64,000 bases of DNA, taken from contig ML677326.1 of the NCBI GenBank assembly GCA_007922305.1, positions 57,220,785 to 57,284,784 of the forward strand, read 5' to 3'. The notes under the pieces are model-generated. The model did not search any database and was not told the DNA's origin. It worked only from the letters and a program-made list of their open reading frames with translations. Position 1 is the first letter of the stretch, and the number at the start of each line of letters is the position of its first letter. A program made the position numbers and the translations under genes. Below, in pieces: positions 20,836 through 33,406 of this stretch. The DNA is from Dermatemys mawii. Its lineage: Eukaryota; Chordata; Testudines; Dermatemydidae.

Positions 20836-22415
20836 GGTAACTTAGTAAGCATTATACCAGATTAAAATAAAAATGGAGGGATGAGGCAGAGACACCTATT
20901 TACAATATGCAAAATTTTAGTATGAACTATTATTTAGCATGGCAGAGGAATGAAGTCAAATTTTACAATCTAAAACCTAGTTAGCTGAGCTATGCCTTAT
21001 CTCTGCAGATGCACATCTTTTACATTTCTGATATGAAAATCTAGAAGGGGAAATACGCATCCTTCAGTTTTGTTCTTCTGCTGAGAAGGAGTTTAAAGCT
21101 AGTGCAGCCACAGGTTGAACAACTAAGGAAGGGTATTCCTAGATGACAAAGGTTCATTTTATTAACTGATAGGGTTACCATATGTTAGAAATAATAAAGT
21201 GCAACTGACTCAGTTCCACCAAGAGGCTCCAGTGATAATGTCAAATACACATTAAAAGGTTTATCAAAAATCCTAGACACTGAGAATATGAATTAGAGGA
21301 CTAGAAAACTATACTTCCCTGGTAATTGTTATTACTCGGGATATTTTTAGGCTATTTTTGAGAGCTTTTCAGGCATAATGCACACTACAAGCTCTTACTG
21401 AAGATAGGTAACTTATCTCATTACTGTAAATTAAAGATTGTACCTTTTTGACGGTGCATGTATAACAGTAATTAAAATGTATCTCCTACCTAAACTCTTC
21501 ATGAAGCAAACTGCAGCAGTTTGTAATACTTTCCCTTCATAAAAACCCCAAGTATTTACAGTCTGCAGATGAGATCATACTCTAGAAATAGTAATATTGA
21601 GAGAGAGGAGACAGAAAGAGAGAAAGGCAGTGACGAAGGTTATTCACACTAATACTGCTTGAATTGAAAAAGATCTGACCTGCAACACCTTGATTCTCAT
21701 TGGTTAGTCAGCAGGGCTGGAACAATATTTGCCCAGTTGCTGTGTAGATAGGGATGCTTGCCAGCTCAGTCCATTAACATCACTGAACGTTGTTCTTGTT
21801 GATAAGAACACTTATTGTTTGAACAAAATGTGCTGATAAGATGCTCTCCAAGGCAGGTAAAACAGATATTTCTTGTGTGTGCATGTGAACAATTTTGAAA
21901 TGCCAAAGTCATGCCTTGTAACCACTCCTCATTAATAGAAGTTTTCATTTGAATAGGCCAAAATACCTTTTCTGGCATTTGTTAGACTTGCTGAGGTGGG
22001 ATTTTGGCAGCTCTGGGGGAAGGGTGGTGTCCCATGCTGACACTCCTGTATTTCAAGGAGTACAAGGAGTTGGTTGAGTGTTTTAATAATTTCTATCAAA
22101 TGACTAAAACCAATCAGTCATTTGACCAAATCATTCTAAAAGTTTATAAAAACATTAAATATCACTCATGATATTTAGATGCATGATCTCTCTGCCTTTA
22201 TTTAGCTGACTGTAATTCAGAGTAACTATTGACCGAGGATTCAGAGCTTGTGTATCCATTTCAATATGGAGGTTTTTATATATACAATTTGTGTAATTAT
22301 ATACACACACATGAATTATTAGGTGAAAAGAACATTAAGACCGCAAAGTTACATACTTAAAAGTCAAAGTGCCAGAATTAAGGTTGCCTGGGCAACCTTA
22401 GTGACCGCCTGTGAA
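20836..22415. other. Non-coding interval, no gene recognised
   Basis: No frame over 70 aa and no clear transposon terminus is present. The sequence is generally AT-rich intronic DNA. Confidence 0.6.
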
Positions 22416-22417
22416 AA

Positions 22418-22525
22418 GTTTGGTTTAAGAGACTTGCCCAGCATCACACAGGAACTCTGAGGTACATGCTCCAAATTCTCTAGTGCAGCATTCAATTGCT
22501 CTAATTATGAGGCCATTCTTCGATG
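22418..22525 (-). repeat. MIR-like SINE fragment
   Basis: GACTTGCCCAGCATCACACA followed by GGAACTCTGAGGTACATGC resembles the reverse complement of the MIR segment '..tgtgtgaccttgggcaagtc'. It is old and diverged. Confidence 0.5.
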
Positions 22526-22529
22526 ATCC

Positions 22530-23550
22530 ACCTTCCAATTTCTGCAACAAATGAAGCAAGGGTCCTATAGACAACAGTCTACTTCACAGCTCAACCCTGG
22601 TTTACTTCCAGAGCAGGTGTCTCCTGTGCATGGAGGAAAAAAATAGTATGCAATCATATAATTAAAGACCGCATCATGATGAATACTCATAAAGATGGTG
22701 GTGGCAAATTAATATTGCCCCAGTCACCTTCTCCCTGCATTCTACATATCCCAATCTATGCTTCCCTACCCCAGTCCCGTCTACGTTCAAATCAGGCACC
22801 TTCCTCTTCCATGCTTAATGAGACCAGAAGGGGAAGGAGGCGGTGTCCTTGAGAGCATAGCAGACAGACAGACAGTTTTCCTGCTTTCATTTTCAGTGCC
22901 CTGGCACAGACACAGGCCAGCCCCAGGACCAGCTCTACGCACCAGAAAAGCAACACATGGTTGCAGCAGCACATTTCCAGGGGTGGCATTCCAGCGCCAA
23001 CCTCATTTTGTTTTTTTGTTTTTTTTTTCCCCAGAAAAATCCACCAATGTACAGGCAACCTTATGCTGATTTATTACAAATAGACTTAATTACTTCTAAT
23101 CTCCTTAGAATAGGTTGGCATAAGCACTATGGAATGAGTTGTATAGATCCCAGGCACAATAAATGTAGTGAAGGTGTTTATCCAGGACCTATAGAAGCTG
23201 TAAGTAGACCATGCAGGCCCAACTGCTGCTCCAGTGAGATCTTTTAATTTGCACTTTTGAGATTGACTAGGATTTAGATGATAATCAAGTGTAGGTGAAG
23301 GGAACTACCCAAGGAACGAGGAGAGAAATCCACTCCATGAACCACAACTAATGCCCCAACAGATCTGTTTAAAGGAACAGGTTCAAATAAGAGAAGGAAT
23401 CACTGACTGTCCACACAATTATACATTGAATGCAGTATGTTGGTTTCCATATACAGATTGATGACATTAGTTAAATTATTTAATATTAAAATAGTTAAAA
23501 CATAATTTGTAGAAGTTACCTATTCTGTATGTAAAACCATTCTAAACTTG
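22530..23550. other. Non-coding interval
   Basis: It contains a (GACA)n run near 22860 and a T-rich tract at about 23010-23030, with no coding signal. Frames of about 100 aa at 22758-23069 have no recognisable domain. Confidence 0.55.
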
Positions 23551-23559
23551 AGGATAGAA

Positions 23560-24064
23560 CAGGGGTCGGCAACCTTTGAGAAGTGATGTTCCAAGTCTTC
23601 ATTAATTTAAGGTTTTGTGTGCCACTAATATATTTTACATTTACAGAGGCTGGCGGAGGGAAACCCAGGCTGGCAACGCAGGCAGCAGATGGAAACCTAG
23701 ACCAGCAGCAGACTGAGCTGTTCAGACTGCTGCCAATCTGGGGTTTCTGGCTGCTGCCCCAACTCAGCCCACTGCCGGCCAAGGATTCCGTCCATCCAGG
23801 CTGGCAGCGGGCTGAGCAGGGCCGGTGGCCAGGACCCCGGACTGGCAGTGGGCTAAGCTGCTCAGCCTGCTGCTGGTCTGGGCTTCCAACCACTGCCTCC
23901 TGCCAGCCAGGGTCCCAGCTGCCGACTCCGCTCAGCCCGCTGCCCGCCTGGGGTTCTGTTCACCCTGGCCAGCAGTGGGCTGAACAGGGCCAGCAGCCAA
24001 GACCCCAGCTGGCAGCAAAGTCCCAATAAAAACTGGCACACATGCAACAGGTTGCTGACCCCTG
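23560..24064. mobile_element. Non-autonomous hAT element with perfect 8-bp TSD
   Basis: TIRs are CAGGGGTCGGCAACCTTTGA and AACAGGTTGCTGACCCCTG. The perfect 8-bp duplication GGATAGAA is at 23552-23559 and 24065-24072. The interior is a run of imperfect GC-rich repeats built on CTGCTGCC/GGCTGGCAG-like words and gives spurious long frames on both strands. Confidence 0.92.
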
Positions 24065-24072
24065 GGATAGAA

Positions 24073-24911
24073 TAATGTCTAGGTTTGAAAAATAAGCAAT
24101 CAGTCCATGGCTGGTATAAACAAGAACATATTCCACTATTGCAGTTTCAGTCTATTTTGCAGCATATACCCTTTCAGATAAGAAGCATACAAAGATATTT
24201 GAACAACTTGATGTTAATCTAGCCACTTATTTATATGGTGGTAGTCGTTAGAGACCCAAATCATACATCAGGACAAGGTGCTGTATAAACATATAAGATG
24301 GTGGCCCTTCCCCCAAAAGATCTTACTATTTAAGTGTAAGACAAGACAACAAGTGCATACAATACAGATGGTGGAAGTGCAAGGTAACAATGAGCCCCTC
24401 CATTCTATTTTGCATTTGTCTTTGCCACTTTCTTTGATCATTGGCAGATCAGGTATACTGGGACTGCTATTGACACTTGTAGTGACTATTTTAGGAATCA
24501 ACTCTTAAGAGATGTCCTGTGAACAAGTTGCTCTAAAATTTCCTTTCACACCAACACATTTGGATCATGAATTGAGTGTCATGAACAACTGACCAGGAAC
24601 ACTAGTAAATTAAATTGATGTGCCTTGTTAAAAAATAATCTTCTGTAGTAAGTACTCTCTATTAGAAAGTTGGTTGCTGCTTTTAAACACCCCAGTGTAA
24701 TGTAAAGACTGCTTTACAAACAAGGATTTTGTTCCCTGAAATGACAGTCTAATTTAGAAAGCAGTGTGAAGTGAAACTAGTGTCTGAAAATATATTACTT
24801 TTTAAGTTACTGGATACCATAGCTCTTCCAGAGAAAATTTCCTGCTCTGGATGATGGCCAACAAGATTGAACAGTAAGAGGCCATATCTTTTCCTTTACA
24901 TTATCGAGGAT
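24073..24911. other. Non-coding interval
   Basis: No recognisable exon or element. Small frames (76-77 aa) near 24270-24510 lie opposite each other and show no family motif. Confidence 0.55.
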
Positions 24912-24924
24912 ATATTTTACACTA

Positions 24925-25109
24925 ACTAAAGTATTAGAGCATAAGCTTTCGTGGGCTAATACCCACTTCGTCGGATGCATGCATCCGATAAAGTGGGTAT
25001 TAGCTCACAAAAGCTTATGCTCTAATACTTTAGTTAGTGTTTAAGGTGCCACAGGACTCTTTGTCACTTCTGCAATTCCAGACTAACACGGCTACCCATC
25101 TGATTCTTG
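24925..25109. mobile_element. PLE insertion made of two head-to-head 3' ends, 13-bp TSD
   Basis: A minus-oriented PLE terminus (24925-24976) abuts a plus-oriented one (24981-25109), meeting at the perfect palindrome CGGATGCATGCATCCG. The direct repeat ATATTTTACACTA flanks the unit (24912-24924 and 25110-25122), so both arms inserted together. The right arm runs on through CTTCTGCAATTCCAGACTAA to CTGATTCTT, the same distal end as the copy finishing at 54647. There is no coding sequence. Confidence 0.88.
24937..24974 (-). ncRNA. Hammerhead-like motif, left arm
   Basis: It has the same block order as in the full-length PLE: CCGACGA, GTGGG/CCCAC stem II, GAAA, GC(TTAT)GC, TC. The opposing plus-strand copy at 24985-25022 is degraded (CCGATAA and CAAAA in place of the core boxes). 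Confidence 0.5.
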
Positions 25110-25122
25110 ATATTTTACACTA

Positions 25123-26925
25123 TTACAATGTAATCAAAATACTTCCTTTTAGTCAATATGTGGTCCCAGAACAGGTCAACTTTTTTTCCGTGGGTATTTT
25201 TAGGTAACATTCCAAAGAGTGGAAACTGAAACACTTTGAAACTTCGACATTTTCCCTCACACAGTGATAAAACTCAAAAGTATTCTCTTAGATGTATGAT
25301 GACCACCCTCACAGGATTCTCAGATTATTAGGTTTCACAGGGAATAAAATTAGAAAAGCAAAAGGATCATTTAATTTTTCTCAACTAAAAACAGACATCT
25401 ATTTTAAGAACTGTTTAATAAAGACGCAGAGTTCACTTGTGACCAGAAAATTCTTAAGACTTTAATTAACATTTTTAGTTATTTTTCTTTATACGTTGTC
25501 TCCATGTTACTGTTTTAGTAAAGAAAATTGTGTCCACAACACAGTAGCAACTAGGCTGCAGTCCTACATTCAAAACAAGAGAGGAAAGTGTCTAGTGAAC
25601 CTGCTGGCCCCTTTAGAATGACCTGAAGGGAAAGAATTGGCCTCAAGTTATCCTGGAAGGGACAGGACCTCAAATCATCATCTAACCACTAGAGAGAAAT
25701 GTGAGCAATACAGTGTTATGGAACAAAGAGGCAATAAGACTATTGTCCTACAATGGCAAACCATTAGAGGGGCATGTGACACAATTTGCCAGTGGTATAC
25801 AAATATTTTCTAGACAGCAGTAGAATGACACAAACAGGATTTTGGACGCTAATACACGATCCGGAAGGATAGTGTGATTTAGTAGTTAAAGCAAGGGTTA
25901 CAAACAGAATAACCAAAATCAGATTTGTCTGTTAGTATGGCTAAGACTTGGTTCTTCCATATTAAAAACCAGAATTCTATTCAGAGCTCTTCCAGAAGTG
26001 AGCTTGTGAAACCTCTCACTTTGCCTGTAAAAGGAAGGGAGTGATATTTGCCTTTCTCTGACAAGACCATCTTGCTCAGTAGTAAGATCTATGAAATGTA
26101 TAGATTACTTCAGTGAGTGGAAAAGGTGAAACTGAATTCATGGTCTCCTGGCTCCCACTTTATTGCACCTTCTCCTGTGAGAAAAGGTGTTTTGAAATGA
26201 GGATAAACAAGCATACAAGTTGCTAATCAAGGATTAGAAGATTAAACAGTGCAATTCCAGAATGTGGGGATACTTAGGGAACTACTTTGCCCTTGGACTG
26301 CTCTCTCAGCCCAGTCATATGCAAAGGCATCACCTCTGCTGATAGTTCTGAAATGCAGTGGCAACCTACCTCCTCCGGCTGAAAGGTGGGACCGCAGTGT
26401 CAGATCCATTCTTCCAGCTCCCAGTGGCCTAAACTTGTTCTTTGTGGTCACAAATGTCTGACAGGAACTAAAATCCAACAAGGCCAGTATAGATTGGGAC
26501 TTTTAACTCCCTTAGCACTTAAGATAGGACTGTTTCATTTAGGAACCATTCCATGAATAGGTAGCAACCCTAGCTGTGGGGGTGGGAAGAGGAGTGGAGA
26601 GGAAGGGTCTGGATAAAATCTTGTCCTGGGCCTGGTAGACACTGGTTAAGGCCTGTCAATTCTGTTCATCTCTCCTCACTGACTCACCCTTCTCCTGCAT
26701 GTCAATTTCAAGCACCCTGTTGTTGCACTGGAAACCCCCTTCATTGAAATGATCTCCTCTCAATATCTCACTTCCTTGCCATTTTATGCCCCCTTTGCTT
26801 CCCTTTTCCTACTTTAACTTCTGAGCCTCCTTCCTTGCTGCTCCTGTTGAACATTAAACCCTCCTCAAACCAGTTCACCAATTTACCTTCCTTGCCCTAT
26901 TCAGTTCTGCTGAAAAGTACCTGGG
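25123..26925. other. Non-coding interval
   Basis: No family-like frame, TIR pair or long tandem array is seen. Two frames of 70-79 aa at about 26240-26480 overlap on opposite strands without motifs. Confidence 0.55.
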
Positions 26926-26932
26926 GATTACA

Positions 26933-27275
26933 GTGGATGAGAAGCTGCGTCTGAGTCAGCAGAATGCCCTGTTGTCAAGAAGGCCAATAATATATTTGGC
27001 TGTATTAGGAAGAGCATTGCCAGCAGATCAAGAGAAGTGATTATTCCCCTCTATTCAGCACTGGTGAGGCCACACCTGGAATATGGCATCCAGTTTTGAT
27101 CCTCATGCTACAGAAGGGATGTGGACAAATTGGAGAGAGTCCAGCAGAAGGCAACAAAAATGATTAGAGGGCTGAAGCACATGACTTACGTGGAGAGGCT
27201 GAGGGAACTGGGGTTATTTAGTCTGCAGAAGAGAAGAGTGAGGGGGGATTTGATAGCAGCCTTCATCCACCTAAG
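26933..27275 (+). pseudogene. CR1 LINE 3' ORF2 fragment
   Basis: Translated pieces match the C-terminal end of CR1 reverse transcriptase: [10 protein letters not shown] near 26940, [15 protein letters not shown] near 27055, VDKLERVQQKATKMIRGLKH from 27121, and LRELGLFSLQKRRVRGDLI to 27260. There is an internal stop after YGIQF and the copy is truncated at both ends. CR1 is the dominant LINE of sauropsids. Confidence 0.9.
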
Positions 27276-27315
27276 AATACCACATAATATTTCCCTTTAC
27301 TCATCACTCTCATAA

Positions 27316-27964
27316 TAGAGTTTCTATTCTAGATTGAAGTTAAACATTACCAGCTTTATTAAATTGCAAGAAAAATAGGATTAGAGTTCAGGTTATACCA
27401 TCTAATGTGAATTTTCACATGTGATGCAAACAGGTGTGGAAGGATTAGATTTTTTTCCCCAGTAAACATTGGCAGATGCTGACTTTGCCCTAATATACCA
27501 GCTGATGAAAAAATATTTCCATCTATAATAACTGAAATTTTACAGATGGCAAAGAAAAATGCTGCTTGAGAAAACAGTTTGAGATATTGATTTTGTATAT
27601 TTTGACATGTGACATTTAAATATTTTTAACCATTAAAACAAACTGTCACTTTCTTAATGTCAATGTGTATGGTCATAAAACAAATATTTTTGACTTTCCC
27701 CCATAATTGGGGACATTTGAATGAAAAAAATAAAATCACATGGAAAAAATAATCATTCCATCAAATTTAGCAATAAGTTTTATTTTAAGGAAATGGTTGA
27801 TTCATAAGTGTTTTTATTCCTTTGCTTATATTATGAGTGGATTACTTTCACTGTCCGGGGGCCTTCCACACACTCAATGTTTGCCTGTAAACATTTACGA
27901 TGGAAGTATTTATATTCAGAACTTCATGTTCATATGTGTTTTATATATTTAATACCATTATAAA
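27316..27964. other. Non-coding AT-rich interval
   Basis: No exon-like frame or repeat terminus recognised. Confidence 0.55.
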
Positions 27965-28077
27965 CGCTGGATGCAAAGCGGGGCTTCGGGTGGAGGCTGA
28001 CCGTTCGCGACCCCCCCATGCAATAATCTCATAACCCCTTCAGGGGTCATGACCCCCAGTTTGAGAACCCCTGATCT
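27965..28077 (-). mobile_element. One-ended hAT MITE fragment
   Basis: It ends GGGGTCATGACCCCCAGTTT followed by GAGAACCCCTG, the inverted form of the CAGGGGTTCTCAAACT terminus common in turtle hAT MITEs. The left part is a GC-rich remnant (TTCGGGTGGAGGCTGACC). The left terminus is missing. Confidence 0.7.
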
Positions 28078-28079
28078 AG

Positions 28080-31000
28080 ATGAACTGGTTTATCTGGAAA
28101 ATCTCCCCTTTGAGAATGCCAAGGAGTAACAAACTCTGTTTTCAGAAATACAATAAAAGGTGATGGCAGCCTGTGTACAGGTAGAGTTTACAGAATAATG
28201 CTGCAATCACCTTTCAGATCAATGCCACTGGAGAAGCTGTGGATACCAGTCTGGATGCAAAAAAGTAAAGTGACATGAGCAAAAAGCACTATTACAGTCT
28301 CACTTGGGTTCAAATGCATTTTAAGATGTAACTTTTTAGTACAGCTCATTGACAATATGTTGCTATTTTGTTTTAGTTCAAATTATCTCAGCATTTTACT
28401 TACTGTCTAACAGCCGCACTTCACAAAATATATCAGTTCCAGCATAAATATAATAAAAAGATAATGAGCAACATTTAATCTACAGCATCTTTTAATGCAA
28501 GTATTCAAGCTGTACTGTGAAACCATCTGCAGCTATGAAGTAGAGATAAAAGTACAGTTAAATGGGATTCTAATTTATGCAGTCAAGCTTTTTATTTAAA
28601 CACAGTATACAGTTTATTAAAGAGCAGCATAATCTTGTGCTGAAGACCAGTACATAAGAGGCATATTTCAGATAGAGGAGAGGCAGGAGGGAGTATTTAC
28701 CTTGAACATCTGGCTTTATTCTTATTGTTGTAAGTACAAACTTTTCCATTTAGTCCAGGAAACTTGAATGTGATGCCTTTCTGCTCATTTGAAAACATGT
28801 GATTTGTGATCTTCATATCATATACCTGTGGAATAGCCCTTTTGAGGAGGAAAGACGTGGGGGAACATTATACAGTTGGCCTGCTACAACCATTAAACTG
28901 TGGAAAGCCAACTGTTGCATCACTTTACATAGGAATTTGTCAGGTGCTCTATTCCAGACCTGGGCTCCTGAGTGACTTAGGTTGTAAAACCATATTATAT
29001 AACTTTACATGCATTCAGCTTCCAAGTTGTCATTTAGCTGGATAACAGCAATGGTGTTGCTTCTTCCGTCCAGGAAGAGGAATAAATTAATCTCATTTTG
29101 CTAAAAAGTCTTTTAAAGAGACCATTCACTTTTGCTGGTTTACAAATAATCTAGAATCTCTTTCCCCATGCTCAGATGCAAAACAACCTGAATTTTTAGA
29201 GTTGATATTGATAAGTGTTTCTACCTAATCAAGTGGGGCTTGGCATCTGATAGTTTCTTTGTGAGCAAAAATTGGTGACGTAAATGATGACATAAGTTTA
29301 ATATCTGTGTAGATTACATGCAAAGAGAGTGAAAGTAGTAGCAGGAAACACAGCCAACAGGATGGTGTGAGAAAGAGTAAGATAAAAGTGGAGGGTTAGC
29401 TGCTCTCTCTTATGTACTTTACATCAGGTTGAGTAGGCCTTATAAACAAACTCCAGATTGCTTCTCTTTAGCTATGTGGTTTATGTCTCTTGTGGCTCGG
29501 AACCACTTTCTCTGCCTAGTTTCTGCACAGATAAAGTCCCCAAAGTTACCTTTCACAGATCTTACAGAAAAACTTTTATAGAGACCTTCTGGCTATAGGG
29601 CAGGTCTGAGGAAGCTCATAGATGGAATCAACCCACTCTCCCTGCCCCACCCCTCATTAAACTTGAAAGCTATTACCTGAAGCAATACCTCTCTGGAGTA
29701 AGCCAGAAAGCATATAGTAGCATTCCCATTCTGAAAGGCTACATCTCCTTTCCTCTACTCCTCCCCCACAGAATGGAGCCACAGAATCCAGCAACACTCT
29801 CCCCTAGTAATTCAGGCTGAGCTGTCCTTTTAAGGAGCTGTTCTGACACACACTTAGCCAATAGCCACCTCTTCTAATGAAGTACAGAACAGGATTCCTT
29901 TTGAGAGATTTAACACCCCTACCTCATGGACCAGAGGTCTCCCTATCACGTGATAGAACACCCTGTCTCCAGTTTAGGGATATGCATCATTCTAGTTAGA
30001 ATTATATAGTACTGCTTTTCATATATGCCTTCTGAATGTTTTCTTTAGGACAGTTTTTGAAGATTTCCTGCTAACAAAAGGTGGTTCACTAAACTGCTTG
30101 AGAAATTAGCTAGGGTTATTGTAAGTAAAAAATATTTGCCTCCATTAACTGTGCAATTTTCATTTCCACGTATTGTCCTCTGCACTTTGGTTAAGTAATC
30201 TGCAGTATTCAAGAGCCATGTAAATCCACTTTAATCCAAATTGCTGCTAAAAGAAGAGATAAGTAGGCAGCTTCAATCTATTTATCAATCAGTTTGGAAT
30301 AAGAAACTGATGTACAACTCTTTCAAATTATTATACACAATACTGAATTTAGAAATTCCACAATAGATTACAAGAGTGTTCCTAAGTCAGTAAGAAATAT
30401 AAGTTCCATGCCTAATACATAATGGGGAACACAGCATTCATGAGAACCAGCAATGGCCTATGAGCCTACTTAACCTATTTTGAACATAGAAATGAATGCT
30501 TCCAGTAGTTGTGCAAGGAAGTGATGAACATTAAGACGTTATTAATTGAGACAACGAGGGAAAAGTCCAACCCAACACTGAATAATGTCAAACACCACTC
30601 CTATTGTTTTCAAAACAACTTTGAAGAGGTTACACAGATAACTCCAATAACTTTTGTGGCTCCAATATAGAAAAGGCCCAATTAATTATTGCCTTGTGGT
30701 CAAATGTAGACGTAATGTAATGTGGTGTAAATGAGACCCTTTACACAGAGTACTTTGAATTTATTTTCCCCATTACTATCCCATTATTGTACTTGAATTT
30801 ACATCTTCGTTCTGCTCTGCAGTGTGTAAAGCAGGGAATGGAGGGGTTATTTTAAATTAAAGCTTTCTTCCAGCTATTTGGCATGATTATTTTACACATT
30901 AAGAAACCAAGGAAGTTTAACACTGCCTAACTGGCACTATCTTACACATCAACTCTGCAGTTGGCTTAAGCAATTGGATATTATGCTGGTGAAAGTGTCC

Positions 31001-31940
31001 ACAAAAAGTATCTGATGTAAGAAAAAAAACACACCACTGATATATTCTCAGAGAAGATGAGGGAAATGCAAAAAAACCCAAAAACCTGATAACCATGATA
31101 AGAATAATTCAGTTTTAAACATTACATTCTAGTGTACAAGCTATGTGTTTTATATTAACTATTACTGTTATTTTGATCACTCTGAGCTAATGGTCTCTAA
31201 TTTGGAAAGTGTTCACATTTCAGATCCACACAAAATATAAGCAAAGCAAGTAAAAACAAGCTCTCTGGTAATTTTGCCTCGTATTAAAAGTCAGATGGGA
31301 ATAATGCAAGAATATAATGTCTTTTGTTCAAAGAGTTACTAGAGCTTTTGTAATTTTATCCTGAATAAAGGAATGTTCTCATAGTTGCTGCTTTCATATT
31401 TTGTGTACATTTGTGTGAGGTGTCAATTTTAGAACACCTTAAATTGGCAAATAAAGTGTGATAGTGCATACATATGTTATCTAGCTTGATTCCTGCTCCC
31501 AAATTTTTAGATAGCTCTCAGACAAAAAATTTATGAACCCTACTACAAAATTTAAGGCAGGACTTTTCAATTAATTGCATTGGAGTTTGGATACCTAATC
31601 TCAGGTGCTTTTAAATACCTTTGCTTAAGAGCAGACTTATACAATCAAACAGCTATATACATCCATGTAATACCAATGTGTATAGATGGATTAAAATAAT
31701 GATTCACAAATAGACTCTAACAAGGACAGCAAAAGCAGCAATATGCCAACTCTGTTCTTTTTGGTAACCCTCTTTTTTAATCTTTCAGCAGCACTGAAGC
31801 TGTATAGTTCTATCAAAATGTAGGAATTTCTTTTGGCCAGAAGTAGCACTCAATGTCTAATGGAAGATTATCTGGTTTGATTTCTAGTGCCTTATTCTAT
31901 CTGGAATGAACAGTAGATTTGCTATGCAGATAGACCATAA
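28080..31940. other. Long non-coding interval
   Basis: Almost 4 kb holds no frame above about 80 aa and no clear transposon end, which fits deep intron. Individual old repeats may be hidden below what can be read by eye. Confidence 0.55.
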
Positions 31941-31948
31941 GGATAAAG

Positions 31949-32166
31949 CAGTGGTTCTAACCCTTTTTCATTTGCTGGCTCCAAAAAAATTTCAAATGGA
32001 GGTGCAGACCCCTTTGGAAATCTTAGGCATAATCTGCAGACCCTCAGGAGTACACAGACCACAGGTTGAAAGCCACTATTCTATAGTAATGACAACCTTT
32101 CGCAGACCCCTTAGACATAGTCTGCAAACCTCAAAAAGTCCATAGACCACAGGTTGAGAACCACTG
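31949..32166. mobile_element. Non-autonomous hAT element with duplicated half
   Basis: TIRs are CAGTGGTTCTAACCC and GGTTGAGAACCACTG. Flanks GGATAAAG (31941-31948) and GGATGAGG (32167-32174) agree at six of eight bases. The right half occurs twice: one copy ends ACAGACCACAGGTTGAAAGC near 32075 and the second ends ATAGACCACAGGTTGAGAAC near 32160, each preceded by a CAGACCCC...AT(A)..TCTGCA segment. Confidence 0.8.
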
Positions 32167-32213
32167 GGATGAGGGATGTGCATTCCCCCAGAATTAAACA
32201 CCAGTCTCTAGCT

Positions 32214-32549
32214 CAGGGGTCTCCAAACTACGGGCTGGGGGCCGGATCCAGCCCACAGCTTTGATTTGTCCGGCCCTCCAGCTGAGCAGGTATGCTGAGC
32301 AGGCACGTGGAGAAGCCACCGCTGCCCGCTCCCCCACGAGCTGCTGCCAGCAGCTCCATGTGTGGAGGGATGAGTGCCCCCGCGGCAGTGGCTGGAGGAG
32401 TAAAGGGGCGGGGGTTGCAGCAGCGACCGGAGGCGCAAAGGAGGGGGGGATTTTGCATATATATTGAATTTTTTCACCGTTGCTTCAGCCCGCGAAGCCC
32501 CTTCAAAAATCTAATATGGCCCTTGTCTCATAAAGTTTGGAGACCTCTG
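32214..32549. mobile_element. Non-autonomous hAT element
   Basis: TIRs are CAGGGGTCTCCAAACT and AGTTTGGAGACCTCTG. CTAGCT adjoins both ends (flanks CTCTAGCT and CTAGCTGG), suggesting a slipped or eroded 8-bp TSD. The GC-rich interior includes the 'gccggatccagcccacag' style filler of these MITEs. Confidence 0.8.
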
Positions 32550-32557
32550 CTAGCTGG

Positions 32558-33398
32558 TTAAAGAACAGGGTCAGTCAAGCCTCATAGGGAGTTCACTCTC
32601 CATTTCTGATCATCCAGAGGGGTGATGGACATATCACATATGACTGAGCTAGTGAAATGTGTGCTAGAAGTTGACTCAAAAAGTTAGGAAAAGAAAGAAG
32701 GGTCTAAAGACAAAAGCACCTCCCCAGATGCCCGAGGAATGCTATAACTATTTTTCAAACTATTCTTGTAATGCAGTGTGAACATAACTGTTGCAAAAAT
32801 CTCATGTATACAGGTGCATGTATACTGTTGCAAAAATCTCATGTATACTGTTGCAAAAATCTCATGTATACAGGTTTTTCCCACTATTTTATTTTTACTC
32901 TACCTTTGAGTACAATCCCATGCTTACAGGAGATTTAGGTTCAAAATTTGGGACTGATTTTAAAGTATTACTGTAAAATATTATTTAGAATTTCAGCACT
33001 CAAAAAGATCTCAGCATTTGCCAACAGTTACCTTCAAGTGATGATACAATCCATTTAACCCTATTCATAATGGAAAAGAACATAAAACGTTATTAGATAC
33101 CATATTTAACTATTGGCAAATGCTGACATTTTATTGTCCAACATCTTCTAGACAGGGAGATTTATTTTTTAATATGTGGTCTATTGTCACTGGAAAATCC
33201 TAGTTTCAGTTAGAATGTCAGGCGTGGAGATCAGAGATCTGATATAATTTGAGTGTATATATGGTCTTTACTTTTCAGTGCAAGATATCCTGAATTTACA
33301 AAGAGTGTTCTCCACAAAAAAAAGAATTATTGGAAGTGCTTCTATTTGAAGAAAAATACTGAATATTGGGATCTCTCTTCTCCACTATTTGCACAACA
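32558..33398. other. Non-coding interval with one short tandem array
   Basis: Apart from the 32788-32872 repeat, nothing is recognisable. Short frames only. Confidence 0.55.
32788..32872. repeat. Tandem repeat, about 26-28-bp unit, three copies
   Basis: The unit ACTGTTGCAAAAATCTCATG followed by TATA occurs three times; the first two are separated by a short CAGGTGCATG insert. Confidence 0.9.
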
Positions 33399-33406
33399 CT
33401 CTAACA

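Noticed and set aside
23516..24047. Overlapping frames of 61-148 aa at 23.5-24.0 kb
   Set aside because: They lie in the repeated CTGCTGCC-type interior of the hAT element at 23560-24064.
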